DNA of 64,000 nucleotides, from positions 751,501 to 815,500 of the forward strand of contig OX463842.1 of NCBI GenBank assembly GCA_949825065.1, given 5' to 3'. The translations under genes and the position numbers were made by a program. The notes beneath the pieces were generated by a model. That model was not told where the DNA came from. It was given only the letters and a program-made list of their open reading frames with translations, and made no database searches. The DNA is from Odontocerum albicorne. Lineage: Eukaryota; Arthropoda; Insecta; Trichoptera; Odontoceridae. Shown one piece after another: positions 32,726-43,339 of the stretch (the first letter of the stretch is position 1; the number at the start of each line of letters is the position of its first letter).

Positions 32726-32759
32726 TCATTTACTTTCATACCGTTTTCTTGCTAATGTA

Positions 32760-32995
32760 TGCAAATATGAGAGAGCACCAAATTTTCCTATATTGACATA
32801 CATATCTCGCCGAAGGGTTAGTAGGGAAAGACCAAGGAAATTATGGTTGGATAAAGTGAATAATATTTTAAAAGAAAAAAAACATTAAAGCTAGAGAAAT
32901 CGTAGAAATGGTAGAAAAGGTATATGCACGAAGAAGAGGCGATAGATGTGTGTCGAGATAAATTCTGGCACCATCTTCTTTGTTTACTCCGAAAG
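32760..32995 (+). pseudogene. RTE-like LINE C-terminal fragment
   Basis: Encodes RRVSRERPRKLWLDKVNNIL (matching GRGRPR..WLD.V..IL of the family), then KEKKH and, with stops, a degenerate end. It is the clearest example of the short fragment family scattered through the window. Confidence 0.65.
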
Positions 32996-33039
32996 ACAAA
33001 TAGCGTGATGATATGTAATAAATAAACAAAAGAAACTTG

Positions 33040-33345
33040 CTTACGATGATAATCTAAGAACGAAAGATAATTTAAGAACGAAATATAATCTAAGAATTAA
33101 GAAATTGAAAGATAATTTTACGAACTAAGAAATTTAACGATAATCTAATCTGAAACATAATCTAAGAAATTGAAAGATAATCTAACTAAATATAATCTTG
33201 GAACGAAATATAATCTAAGAACTAAGAAATTGAACGATATGTTACTCTAAGAACTAAGAAATTGAAAGAGAATCTAAGAAATTGGAAGATAATCCAAGAA
33301 CGAAACTTGCTTATGACGATAATCTAAGAACAAAAGAAAAATAAC
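33040..33345. repeat. Imperfect short tandem repeats
   Basis: Variations on GATAATCTAAGAACGAAA and GAACTAAGAAATTGAAAGA, with unit length varying from about 15 to 40 bases. Low complexity, no coding sense. It resembles the array at 52480. Confidence 0.75.
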
Positions 33346-33459
33346 GGGATCATATGTTATAAATAAATAAAAGAAACTGGCTTATGCCGATATTCTAAGA
33401 ACGAAAATGTGCAATATAAGTTACACGGATTGCAATTTTATGATATTTTTGGAGGATAA

Positions 33460-33690
33460 AGAGATGTTTTTGAAGAATCAAGAGGGCTTATGCTTGCACC
33501 GTTTGGGAAACCCTGCCAAGGATCCTTTCAACGTCTTGTTGCTTACGCTAAGAAACAGCTCAACCAGAAAATGTTAAACAAAGGCGATGTCACCCAGCCT
33601 CTTCGAGTCAGCATCCCTTAGCACGCCTTCCTCCCTATGATGCTGAACCCTGGACCTAGATCTCATACCCCGAGGCGAGGAGGGGGTTAT
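33460..33690. other. Unidentified less AT-rich segment
   Basis: A plus frame reads LAPFGKPCQGSFQRLVAYAK and NKGDVTQPLRVSIP before a stop near 33620. I do not recognise it, and no copy lies elsewhere in the window. Confidence 0.25.
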
Positions 33691-33889
33691 TATTAAATAT
33701 TCATATCAAACGTTTACGCCTTTGACGGTCGTTAATCTTGTGTTATGTTAAATATTAAGGAATCATTTCATCATTTTATGGATTATACAAATACAAACAC
33801 CATTATTGTATTTAAACACGAAAAAAGTATGATACACGGAAATTCGTTTAAATTTTTGAAAAAAATCAATAACAGTTGTCTTAAGTCCA

Positions 33890-34130
33890 TGTGAAGACTT
33901 CCGTAGCCAAGTGGTAATATTCTTCAGCCGGGGGTTTCGTGTTCGATTCCTGATAGTAATTGAAAAAAGTGTGCCAGTCTAGTAAAATAGTTCGTCTGGT
34001 AACGATATTAGCGAGCGGTAGTATCGCGAGTGAGGTCGAGTGGTAGTATTGCCAATACGTTCGATGACGAACTGCCAGTTCTGTACTTACTCCAGAGGTT
34101 CTAATCCCGGAAAAAAGAAAGAAAAGAAAC
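33890..34130 (+). mobile_element. SINE-B copy
   Basis: tRNA-like head (CTTCCGTAGCCAAGTGGTAA, GTGTTCGATTCCTGATAG), body GTGCCAGTCTAGTAAAATAG and TTCGTCTGGTAACGATATT, then GGTAGTATTGCCAATACG and GAGGTTCTAATCCCGG. It lacks the SINE-A/LINE-A tail. Other copies: 57370-57735 and 63060-64000. Confidence 0.7.
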
Positions 34131-34224
34131 ATGATAGACGCCTTTGTTATGTGACGTTGTTGGCGGGTGCTGCTTATCTCATAGATCGCAAGGCGTACCA
34201 ATGTCTCCATCGTTCAGAAATTTC

Positions 34225-34480
34225 GATAACATGCAACAAAAGGATTCTATCATACTTTGGCCATGTTACCAGAAATAACATTAATAATCTTAAGAAGCTG
34301 GTCATCGCAGGAATAGTAGAGAGCAAACGAGTGACAGAGAGATTTCCTATGGTACAAGATGAATGGACCAAATAATGCAATTAACAGAATCCTCTTTAAA
34401 CTTTGCAATTAATATGACCCAGGACCTGGAAGGATGGAGATGCGTTGAAAAAGTATGCTATGAAAAATAAGATAAATGTC
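34225..34480 (+). pseudogene. RTE-like LINE C-terminal fragment
   Basis: NKRILSYFGHVTRNNINNLK, VIAGIVESKRVTERFPMVQD and EWTK, then stops and a WKDGDALKK-like end. Matches the GHV..R ... G..EG.R.RGR.P..W.D segment of RTE-type elements. It follows SINE-B without a gap. Confidence 0.65.
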
Positions 34481-34639
34481 ATAAAGTGAAACGTTGAAAC
34501 AATGTAGTGCTATAACAGAATGGAACATTTTCTTCGGTGCAGTGTGCAAACGGAAACACAGAAATACAACATGTTTTTATTGAGTTCCAATCGAAAAGTA
34601 CAAGAAAGTTTTCGAGTGTTTGAAGTGTTTCAGTGCACG

Positions 34640-34920
34640 CTAAAGTATTTATGAATGTTCTGGCGTCGGCGGTTAAGGAGAAACAGAGAAGCTTCTGTAA
34701 AGCAGGATGTAAGGCAGGGGGCCGAAAAGTCCCTTGCGGGACCTAAGTCCTGCAGCGACGGGGGGCAGGAACTGCAGCGCTGTCAGGAGTGTATTACGCG
34801 AGCCTTATCGCAAGTCACTATGCACCGTCCTGCCCGGCAACACTTGCTGGCGTTTCAAAATCCTTTGAAATCTTGGGTTGTATATTATATGTTGTTATTG
34901 GTACAATATAATTTTATATA
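34640..34920. other. Unidentified GC-richer segment
   Basis: Includes GGCGTCGGCGGTTAAGGAG and GACGGGGGGCAGGAACTGC. One frame is open for 88 codons with no recognisable domain. From 34920 to 35470 the sequence is AT-rich with nothing recognised. Confidence 0.25.
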
Positions 34921-35475
34921 GTAGACAAATAGTAGATTTAATGCAACAATATCTTACAGGCAAACAGAAAGATTTTTTGAAATGCTGACATGATTATATT
35001 TGAACAAATAAAGTTTTAAGAAAAAATCGCAGTGTAAATTAACACCAAGTGAGGCTCGTTATTTCAAGAAATCAACATTTTTTTTTTTAAATTTTATGTA
35101 AGATTTAAAACCTTTGAAAAAAGAAATATTAGCGATTTTGAACCAATAAAGTTAATTCCGAGGGAGATTCGCCATTTTACGAAATCAAACAACGTTTTTT
35201 TATTTATATAAAGTCTTTGACAAGAGAAATAATTGAGATTTTTTGATTTCAAGAGCAAACTAATGATTTATTCAATTTTCAATATCCAAACAAAAAAAAA
35301 CCAGGCCAGAAATGTGACATGTTGAGATACAATTCATTATTAACATAATAATTTATTCCAAAGGCAGGAGAGAATTAAAATGATTGTTTTTCAGTGTACC
35401 TTCAGTGTTCTCAAAATCTAGCTTTTTAGCTTTTTCTTGCGAGAAAATGTTGCCTTTTTCACCTAATAAATAAAG

Positions 35476-36510
35476 ATCTCCGTAGTCTAATTGTTTAGAC
35501 GTCTGTCTTCTAGCTCGGAAGCAAAATGTTCAATTTCCATTGATATCCAGATTTTTTCAAAAAGGTTCCCAGTTTGATTTTCCTTCTTTATTAATCTATT
35601 TACTTGACACTTTATTGCAAAAAACAATCCAGCTGACTTATTGCCAGGTGACAATGCCTTTCAATCAACCAAACAAAATTAAATGAAGCAAGTTAAATGG
35701 ACGCAAAAAACATTCAAATATCTACCCATCTCCACAAAATCCATGAACATATGCGTGAAAATACCGCCATAAACCACTCAAACATGAAAAACCACCCAAA
35801 CATTCCTTTTCATATAAAGTGAGATATCATCAATCAAAGAAAATGGAAGGGATGGTGGAGAGAAAAGAAAAATCAGGAATAAAACATGTTATATTACTGA
35901 CTAAAAAATAAGAGGTTTTTCAGTTGGTTCTTAAAGCATGCAAAGTACGGAGCGAGTCTAAGATTAGTTTGTAACTAGTTACAGAGTCTCCCTGCATGGA
36001 CAGCAAAGGATGACATGAAAAAAGAAGAGTGGTGAATTGGAAAGGTCAATAAACAATTTGTGTTGAGCGTTACGCTAGTCCTTGATCGAAGAAACGCTGA
36101 AAATTTTCGCCGAGATGAGAGGTAGTGGCAAAACATTTAATAATATCGTACAATCAAGATAGTATGTGAATTTGGCGTTTTTTTCTTACTTTTAACCACT
36201 TCCACGCCTTATGGCATGAAGTGGTATGATCGTACTTTCTTAGGTTAAACATAAATCTTAGACAAACATTTTGATGACGCTGTAATCTGTCCAGCTGTTC
36301 TTCCATAATATCCAAATTACAGACGTCCGAATAGTCCAAAATCGGGAACAGCAGATATTTTACGATCACAGATATGGTTTTAGTAGGCAGGAATCTTTGT
36401 ATGACTTTAAGGAAATAAATACTGAAGGAGATCCTTCGGCTTTAGTGTTTTTTTGGTTGGCTGGAAGAGATTCCTACTTGAAAATAAATAACGAGATTAT
36501 ATTACATACA
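35476..36510 (+). mobile_element. SINE-A copy split by LINE-A
   Basis: Head and body at 35476-35582 (GTAGTCTAATTGTTTAGACG, CCCAGTTTGATTTTCCTTC). The tail at about 36420-36510 (TTGGTTGGCTGGAAGAGATT, then TACAACGAAAGTG). The intervening minus-strand LINE-A is the younger insertion. Confidence 0.65.
35583..36410 (-). pseudogene. LINE-A 3' fragment inserted in SINE-A
   Basis: Minus-strand frame from 36369 encodes VKYLLFPILDYSDVCNLDI, LQRHQNVCLRFMFNLRKYDH and WLKVRKKRQIHILS. It then continues with stops through the LALRSN-type and FKNQLKNL-type blocks to the LINE-A tail at the low-coordinate end (complement of TTATTGCCAGGTGACAATGC at 35639). This copy reaches further 5' than the others, into the region just after the RT domain (LQRLQ..CLRF). 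Confidence 0.75.
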
Positions 36511-36639
36511 ACGAAAGTGCAATACAACGTAATCATTTTATAAATAATATTAAGTTATTGTCATGCTAATCTCCATAAAGAAATATTTATCAGTAAAAAT
36601 AATTTATCACCTGTAACAAACATACATTATATAACGCTG

Positions 36640-36840
36640 CCCCTTAATCAGGATAGGTAGAAAAGACAGAGTGCCAGACTACATCTATAAACCTTCACAT
36701 ACAATTCCTACAATTTCTCTAACTTCTTACGTTTCTTTCTTTCAAATTCTCATACACGTGATCCAACTATACTCTCCTTGGTCATCCTCTACCCCACCTT
36801 CCATTCAAATGCGACATTAATTTATGATATTAGTATTTGC
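36640..36840 (-). pseudogene. RTE-like LINE C-terminal fragment
   Basis: Minus strand encodes GRG.PRRVWLDHVYENLKER and NVRS..NCRNC, with stops, and ends HSVFSTYP. Same family as 27820 and 49790. Confidence 0.6.
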
Positions 36841-37915
36841 TTCACGATTTTTGTATTATACACAAGGTTGAAAAAAACAGTTTTTTCCACTGCCTTTAAA
36901 TTATTGGATAGTTTTTTAGGGGTTTCACATATAAATAGTTATTTCGGGCCCTGGCTCAAGACAAACATTTGCAGGTAAAGAGACCGTTCGCGGTAATAAT
37001 GCCGAGGTCCCGGCTACGGCCCATTTGGGAAAAGGCGTTTTACCATAAGTGCACCCACTACAATATGCATGCGATGGCTCTTTCACTTTCCTTCACGAGC
37101 GCTTCCTACATTTGAATTTTATAAGAGAGAATGCTTAAACATTAACCCGGTCGCAATGTGGTTCGAAAATGTGATTTTCATAATAAAAAAAAATAAAAAC
37201 CCTCTTTCTGCTTGGCTAGAGTATGTCGAACATTTAACACAATACCAACAATATCAAAAAACCTATTTTCTCCATCTCACTACAAAACCGATTCACATTT
37301 AAGCTATCAAAACTCGCTAATTGTTTGAAAGCCTTCCGTGAGCACTGTATGAAAAGTCCATTTCAATATTTTTGACACAAAACTTCCTACAATGTTCGGT
37401 TACTTAAAGAAAAATTAAAGTTGACGCGTTATTTGTTCCCCTTATTCAAAGGTCCTACTAATAATAATATTAATAACAATGAAAAATGATATTACGAGTA
37501 ATAAAAGGACGATAGCGCCGTGAATGTTTGAATTTTGCGTATTTATATTTGCAATAATCCATTCCTTTTTATTTTTTTACAATGCTTTAATGCACCAATT
37601 TTAAGTATGTTTTTAATGCAGCTACTAAACTAATACACAGTAGTCATGACTATTGCTATGTTGGTCTTATTTATTCGTTTTAGGCGCTTCTTAAAAATAA
37701 ACACTGGTTTAAGAATTGCTATATTGGTCGGCTTCTTAAAAATCTACACTGGTTTAAGAGTCGCAAATGGATTGATTTAATATGTTGTTTATTAAAAAAC
37801 AAAACAAAAAAGAAACTTACAAAATATTATATATTTAACGACACTTATAAATGGAGCTAAGTCCTATTTATAAAAAAACATATCATACGAAATAACCAAA
37901 AATATTCCAAGTCAC

Positions 37916-38347
37916 ATGAAGCAATCTTTTTACATTAATTTTAATCTCCGAAATCTCTTATTTAATGGGGATGGCAAAAATGTAATACTTAGCAACAGTG
38001 GTGTGTATAAACTTTTATGTGCTGACTGTGACAATTTCTATATACTCGTAGAAAAGACAGGAAGATCTTTTGAAAAAAGATTTCGTGAACACAAATCCGC
38101 CTTAACAAATCCTCTAATTTATTCTGAAATGGCTAATCATTGTCACCGTGAAAACCATACTTTTTCTATCGATGGTGCCAAATTCTTACATATCAGTAGT
38201 AACGGAAATACATTGGACATATTAGAGTCCCTAGAAATTTCTAAGTCAATCCGAACATCTGGTGAACAGTTATATCCCAAAAATCTCTCCGCTGTTGGCC
38301 GAAATCGTCCCATGCCTCCCTCACTCCTTAGCCTCCAACCGCTGTAG
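37916..38347 (+). CDS. Penelope-like GIY-YIG endonuclease domain, partial ORF
   Basis: 143 codons, open to a TAG stop. SGVYKLLCADC (residues 28-38) gives the GIY-like GVY and the C-x-x-C pair typical of Penelope endonucleases. FYI (41-43) starts the YIG part, but L replaces the G and the spacing to TGRSF is longer than usual. RFREHKSAL (55-63) matches the conserved R..EH segment. H112-like and LESLEI stretches follow. In intact elements this domain follows an RT domain and nicks the target DNA. Here the RT is gone and the YIG change suggests impaired catalysis. The initiator ATG is probably fortuitous. Confidence 0.8.
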   Translation: MKQSFYINFNLRNLLFNGDGKNVILSNSGVYKLLCADCDNFYILVEKTGRSFEKRFREHKSALTNPLIYSEMANHCHRENHTFSIDGAKFLHISSNGNTLDILESLEISKSIRTSGEQLYPKNLSAVGRNRPMPPSLLSLQPL

Positions 38348-38394
38348 CGTGTATATCGGTAACAGTTCGAACAGCATTTAGTCTTGTTTGTGCT

Positions 38395-38432
38395 CCCCTG
38401 AAGATGAGGTGAAAGCCTTGAAATCGGTAGGG
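38395..38432 (+). ncRNA. Minimal hammerhead ribozyme candidate in Penelope 3' repeat
   Basis: CCC 38395-38397, CTGAAGA 38398-38404, TGAGGTGAAAGCCTT (GAGG/CCUU helix II), GAAATCGGTA 38420-38429, GGG. The C to T change in helix III leaves a U-G pair, so AU/GU can still form. Predicted cleavage follows A38429. It lies 48 bases after the GIY-YIG stop codon, within the terminal repeat. Confidence 0.65.
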
Positions 38433-38723
38433 TTATACCGTTACAAAAAAGTGGAATAAACAGTATTTGATAAAAATAAATTACAATGGATTGATTTAAA
38501 ATGTTGTCTTCAAGTTCTTTAATGGGACATCTGCATTATTTTTTTCGAATCTGTGTCTGAGGGATGTTTCTTCCGAGAGAAGTAGAACTTTAACATCGAT
38601 TTCTTTTTCATCTAATAAATCGGTTGTTCCAAATCAATTCAATATGGTGGGGTATAACGATAGAGCTTTTTCCAAAGTTGGTTCTGTGTGTGCAATAGTC
38701 TGTCTCTTAGTGTCAGAGATATT

Positions 38724-39465
38724 TATTTATTTATTTATTATTACACATTACAAGAAATATACACAATTTGAGAAAAACAACAGATAATTTGATTTGGACA
38801 TACAATTTTAATGGATCTGTGTTTGTTGCCTTTCATTTGTCGTATCCCCAGTAAACTAGGCTTTTGCCTGAATCTCACTGAGGATATTTAGCATAAGAAA
38901 AATAAATCGATACTTCTTTCCGATTTTTGATTACACAAAAACAAAACCCCGTTGCACGCTCTCATCAACCTAACAGTGACACTCAACTACAACTGGAAAC
39001 ATCTTGCGAAATTCAACTCCTCACACATCATCACTCCAGAAAGACCAAAAATATTCATCCCACACTATACCGCACACAATCATAAGAATAAAAATTAAAA
39101 TCAAAACAAAAAAAAAAAAATACACAGAAACACAAATACAAAAACAACCAAAATTAAAACAACAAGAAGAAACCCACACTCACGAGCTTACATAAATCCC
39201 TTCCACTCGTCATTCATCCTGAAAGCCCAAGTACTCAAAATCCTGTCGCAATAACAACCACGCTCCGATCAACTGTCTAAATGGTTTTCCTACCTTTACC
39301 TTTATTGAAATCGGCACGCCATTGTATGTAATGGGAGCCAAATAAGCATATTGCCTTTGGGCAAAAGAGGTTTTAACTCAAGGGATGGTGAACATTTCAT
39401 TAGTTGCCATGCGTGTCATGTGTGTCTGCTGAGTCTGCATCTTCCCTTCTTCTCGATGGTAGTGC
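38724..39465 (-). mobile_element. Repeat C copy inserted in LINE-E
   Basis: Starts at the low end with ATTTATTTATTTATTATTAC (tail on the minus strand) and contains GGGTTTGTTG-like, CCCCAGTAAACTAGGC and ATACCGCACACAATCAT blocks. TAGTGTCAGAGATAT before and TAGTGCCAGATAT after look like a target duplication, although a similar TAGTGCCAGAGA also occurs near 14588 inside another copy. Confidence 0.65.
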
Positions 39466-39710
39466 CAGATATAGATGGCGTGTGCAGTTTTAGGAAGCGA
39501 TTGAAGACAATCCTTTTTGGATTTCTTGTAAAAATTATCAGTGCGTTTGAATCTTGAGCCAGAACGCCTTTGAGAAGAGTTCGTGCTTTTATTTTTGTTA
39601 TTCGAACACGATTAAAGATTGATGCATGAATTTGTCTGCATAATAATATAAATAATAAAAGGGCACTTTGTGTAGTGCCATTTAGAGAGCCAATTTATTT
39701 CAAGGGCATT

Positions 39711-40097
39711 TTAAGGAACGTCTGTTCCTGAAGGGAGAGATGATGAAGATGATTGTTGATAAATAAAAACATGTCGAAATCGGAATATGTAAAGAGAAAT
39801 TTTATTGACAAACGTCGGTATTTATAATGTTTTTGAACGTGTGCGGGAATGCGCACGAGATATATCGCTGTCTCGTCTTTGCGCTTACAAAATGTTAATT
39901 GTCGATGCGTAGGTATCCTTTTGTTTTGAGAGACAGCGCGAAAGATGTGTTGCCCTCTCCTTTCCTCATGGAATGCGGTCTTCACTGGTAGTGAGTTGAA
40001 TGACCGACCGCGTGAACTTTGGCATTGTTTGTCTCGCATTGTTAAGGTGGGCAAAGATCGTCTCGTGGGTTCAGTGACCGCGCATATAGTCGCCACA
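39711..40097 (-). mobile_element. Solo LTR (LTR-1), copy 2
   Basis: Minus-strand unit TGTGGCGACTATATGCG ... GTTCCTTAA, flanked by CATT (39707-39710 and 40098-40101). It shares the subfamily-specific block GGTCACTGAACCCACGAG with copy 5 (54505). TATA-like complement GGTATTTATAATG near 39819. No internal region. Confidence 0.8.
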
Positions 40098-40689
40098 CAT
40101 TCTAGCTCGGAACTCACTCAACCCACTATTATTGACAGATTAAAAAAATATTACAAAATAAATATAATATATGTTGAGTATTAGAAAATGAAGGTAGTAA
40201 TGAAATATAAAATTTCATTGGAACCTTGTTGAAACGGTGTTGCATTTCATTTAAAATGTTGCAATTCATTTTAAATGCATGTAAGTGCTCTATATAGAGT
40301 TTTAATTATTTTATGACATTTTAAAGCAAGATTTGTTTTGAATCGTTCCATTGTGCGTCAGTAAAGGTAGTAGGCAAACATGTGAGAGGAAGGGAAAAGT
40401 GTAGACAGAGACAGGAGCTCGGAAGGTGCTGGCGACTTTTTTCAGCGAAAAGAGTGCCCCAGGGTTAGTGCTTGGGTCGGGTCGAGAGTAATTTCCCAAA
40501 AAAAGAATTGGTGAATACTAAATGAGATGAGAGATACAGCATCTCTGTAAGATTGGCTGAAAAGGAAACATCGGGGTGCACTGTAAACGCAAAAAAGGTA
40601 GTTTAATAGAAAGTCAATAAGATTTAAGTGTGTTACCTAGATAATATTAATGACTGTAACTTGGCTAAATTGTAAACATTTTTATTAAT

Positions 40690-41262
40690 TTATTTAACAC
40701 TTTTATTGCAAATAAAATCTGGCGGATTTATTGCCAGGCGGCAATCTCTTCCAACCAACCAGACAAAAGTTAAAGAAGCAAGTTACGTGGTCGCATAAAT
40801 CATTCAAATGACTATCCATCCCCACGAAATCCATAAACACATACGTGAGCATATGTCCACGAACCCCACAAAGACGGACAATAACCCGAACATTATTTTT
40901 CATTTAAAGTGAGATATCATCAATCAAAAGGAAAGGAAGGGATGGTGGAGAGGAAAGGAAAAGAAAAATCAGGAATGAAACACCTAATTTTACTGACTAG
41001 ATATTAAGAGTTTTTTCAGTCGCAGTAAGAGTTGCCAAGGACGGAGCGAGTCTTATATTGGTTTGTAACTGATTACAGAGTCTCACTGCATGGACAGTAA
41101 AGGACGACGTAAAGAAAGAGGAGCGGTGAACTGGAAAGGCCAATAGACAATCTCTGTTTGAGCTTAGCGCTTATCCATGATTAGAAAGACGCTGAAAAAT
41201 TTCGGCGAGATAAGAGGGGGTGGTGGGACAGTTAAGGATATTATACAATAGACATTCATGAT
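40690..41262 (-). pseudogene. LINE-A 3' fragment
   Basis: Tail at the low end (complement of TTTATTGCCAGGCGGCAATC, hairpin near 40729-40744). The complement of LALRSN, TVHAVRL and FKK segments follows to 41262, with stops. The 5' truncation point is close to those of the copies at 12990 and 54335. Confidence 0.75.
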
Positions 41263-41844
41263 GAGCAAAAGAGCACGCTCGGGTTTGATTCTTGAACGTA
41301 CATCTCTTGTCTACTTTTTCTTATAGAACTAGTTTCCATCTGAACTTCTTCTTTGTCTTGGTCTAGGTCGTATGACCTGTTTGTGATGGTGGGCTGTCCT
41401 GGAATGATGACGTCCAGTTGTTCATCCACCTGAACTTATATTTATTTATAATTTATTGTTGGAAATTATGTCAACATCGATATTATTCCGCAGACCACAT
41501 TTTGTTGCACTGAGATGGAAGAATCTCTCAAAATAGTGTGGAAAATCATGTAGCTACACGTAGGACTACATTTGCCCCAATAGGTTATTCTGACCTTATG
41601 GCGACCGGGGATAGTTAATAGATTTCTCAATTTTTTGTGAAAAAAGTCGACTTACTAATTCTTTAAAGACCTTCTGTACTTTCAAGATTTTTATTTGTAT
41701 TATTAATATATTATCTCTCTCTGTGATATTTAAACATTCCGCCAGTACCAATGGTATTTTTTCCCACTCCAATGTGACGCCAGACGAGAAGAAATTTCTC
41801 CCTGAGAACAGCTCCTTGCATTCTTGCATAACGCTCTCGTTATA

Positions 41845-42038
41845 TACAGTACATCCTGGTAAGATTATTACCATATGGCGAACTCTTCCAACCAATCAGA
41901 AATATGTAATAGAGGTCTAAAGTGAAAACCGAACTGTGACATTTTTTTATAATTTCTGGGTTTCAATGGGAATCGAACCTGCAACCTACGGATTGGAGGA
42001 CAAGCATCTTACCAATTAGGTCACGGAGGTCTTCTATG
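41845..42038 (-). mobile_element. SINE-A copy, nearly full length
   Basis: Minus strand: GTGACCTAATTGGTAAGATG, GCAGGTTCGATTCCCATTG, GTTCGGTTTTCACTTTAGAC, then CATATTTCTGATTGGTTGGA and a weakened hairpin TTCGCC-ATAT-GGTAAT. Confidence 0.75.
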
Positions 42039-42148
42039 TTTTTCATCAAAGTGTCATTGTATCTTATTTTTTACGAGTTTACGTAATGGAACTTAATTCG
42101 TTCCTAAAGCCAGCGTGGGTACAGGATGGACTAATGCCCCCAAAAAGG

Positions 42149-42292
42149 AGTAGTTTATTTATTTATTTATTATTACACATGACAAGAAATATACACAATT
42201 TGAGAAAAAACGACAGGTTATTTGATTTGGACATATAATTTTAATGGATCTGGGTTTGTTGCCTTTCATTTGTCGTATCCCCAGTAAACTAG
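42149..42292 (-). mobile_element. Repeat C, short 3' end copy
   Basis: Only the last 140 bp of the family: TTATTTATTTATTATTACAC at the low end, then CGACAGGTTATTTGATTTGG and TCGTATCCCCAGTAAACTAG. A typical 5'-truncated retrotransposed fragment. Confidence 0.65.
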
Positions 42293-42334
42293 TTATTAGT
42301 CACATAGAACATACTTTGTTATTTATTTTGTAAA

Positions 42335-42525
42335 ATTATTGTTTTTGTTGAGTGGCATCATTCTGCGTACCGGCTATAAAAATGTTTTAAAAAATTTAAT
42401 TAATAATATTATTAGTAAAATGGAAGATAAAGGAGGTAGAGGAAGATCTCCCATTCGATGGACAGACCAAGTAAACAGAACAAAATATGTTAAGACAATT
42501 TATTATAAGTATAAGGACAATTAAT
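42335..42525 (+). pseudogene. RTE-like LINE fragment
   Basis: Encodes VLKNLINNIISKMEDKGGRG and RGRSPIRWTDQVNR, matching the G..EGKRGRGRSP.RW.DQV segment of RTE-type elements. A short stop-terminated remnant. Confidence 0.65.
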
Positions 42526-42534
42526 TTTTAAGTA

Positions 42535-43063
42535 AAGGGCCTTTCAAATTGAGCGGTTTTTTTAATTCAATTTTTTTTTAATTCTTGAATATAACTAACA
42601 ATTTGCTTTGATTTCAAAAAACTTTTTATTGTTCATTAAATAATAATGTATTATATTTAACTACAAAAAATAATATCCGCCAAATGTCTACCTCTTGCAG
42701 CTCCACAGATGTCCACTCTTTTGTAAAAAAAATCGACGAAATTTTGGCAAGATTGAGGTTCTAACTCACAAACAATGCGAATAATTTCGTCCTTCAGGTC
42801 AGGAATTGATTGGGGCTCATTCGTAGACCTGGTTTTTCACGTAACCCCAGAAATAATAGTCCAACAATCTTGGTGGTCAATTAACATCACCGTTTTCGGA
42901 TATTACAACACATAAAATAATTCAACAATTTGTATTGTATACTACTCCATTTTTATAAATGTCATACATAACACTTATCAAATGTCACAAGACCCAGGCA
43001 AGTTCGTGACGCCATCTGTGTTTTTTTCTAGAATTAAAAAAACGCTCAATTTGAAAGACCCTT
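42535..43063 (-). mobile_element. Mariner-like non-autonomous element, copy 2
   Basis: Ends AAGGGCCTTTCAAATTGAGC and GCTCAATTTGAAAGACCCTT, flanked by TA (42533-42534, 43064-43065). The interior matches copy 1 (32181), including the transposase C-terminal remnant (about 42670-42870 minus), now frameshifted. An additional TTTTTTTAATTC duplication lies near 42560. Confidence 0.8.
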
Positions 43064-43339
43064 TATGCCACTATGTTAATTTCAATACAAACTGTTTTCC
43101 CCCCAAATTCGTTAACTAAACTATATTTCATAATACTAACTCTTTCTATGGTCTACACTAAGGAATTACTATACAAATATTGTATTTGGTCTTACGAAGA
43201 TCAAATCAATCCCATAGGGGAAGATGATGATGGAGCTTTTGCCGTTTCTGACCCTGTGACGCAGAATGGCCTGCCTCTTAGTGTTATATGGGCGGTATCT
43301 GCAACATTAGAAATCACTCGAAGAAACTCTTTATGGGAA

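Larger units (their letters stand above)
37789..38484 (+). mobile_element. Penelope-like element, 5'-truncated, with target duplication
   Basis: About 696 bp: GIY-YIG coding end (37916-38347), 3' flank, hammerhead-like motif (38395-38432), and the terminal repeat GTGGAATAAACAG plus TTTGATAAAAATAAATTAC. A 23-bp direct repeat with one mismatch, starting AATGGATTGATTTAA, flanks it (37766-37788 and about 38485-38507). A long variable target duplication fits Penelope-like integration. The RT domain is absent. Confidence 0.8.
37680..39620 (+). pseudogene. LINE-E 3' fragment, interrupted twice
   Basis: LINE-E sequence occurs at about 37680-37788, 38485-38723 and 39466-39620. The second piece has TCTTTAATGGGACATCTGCA and GTTTCTTCCGAGAGAAGTAG. 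The third reads GVCSFRKRLKTILFGFL. A Penelope fragment (37789-38484) and repeat C (38724-39465) separate them. The uninterrupted relative at about 30010-30060 shows the Penelope target without insertion. In the first piece CTTCTTAAAAAT.(A/C)ACTGGTTTAAGA is duplicated. Confidence 0.65.
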
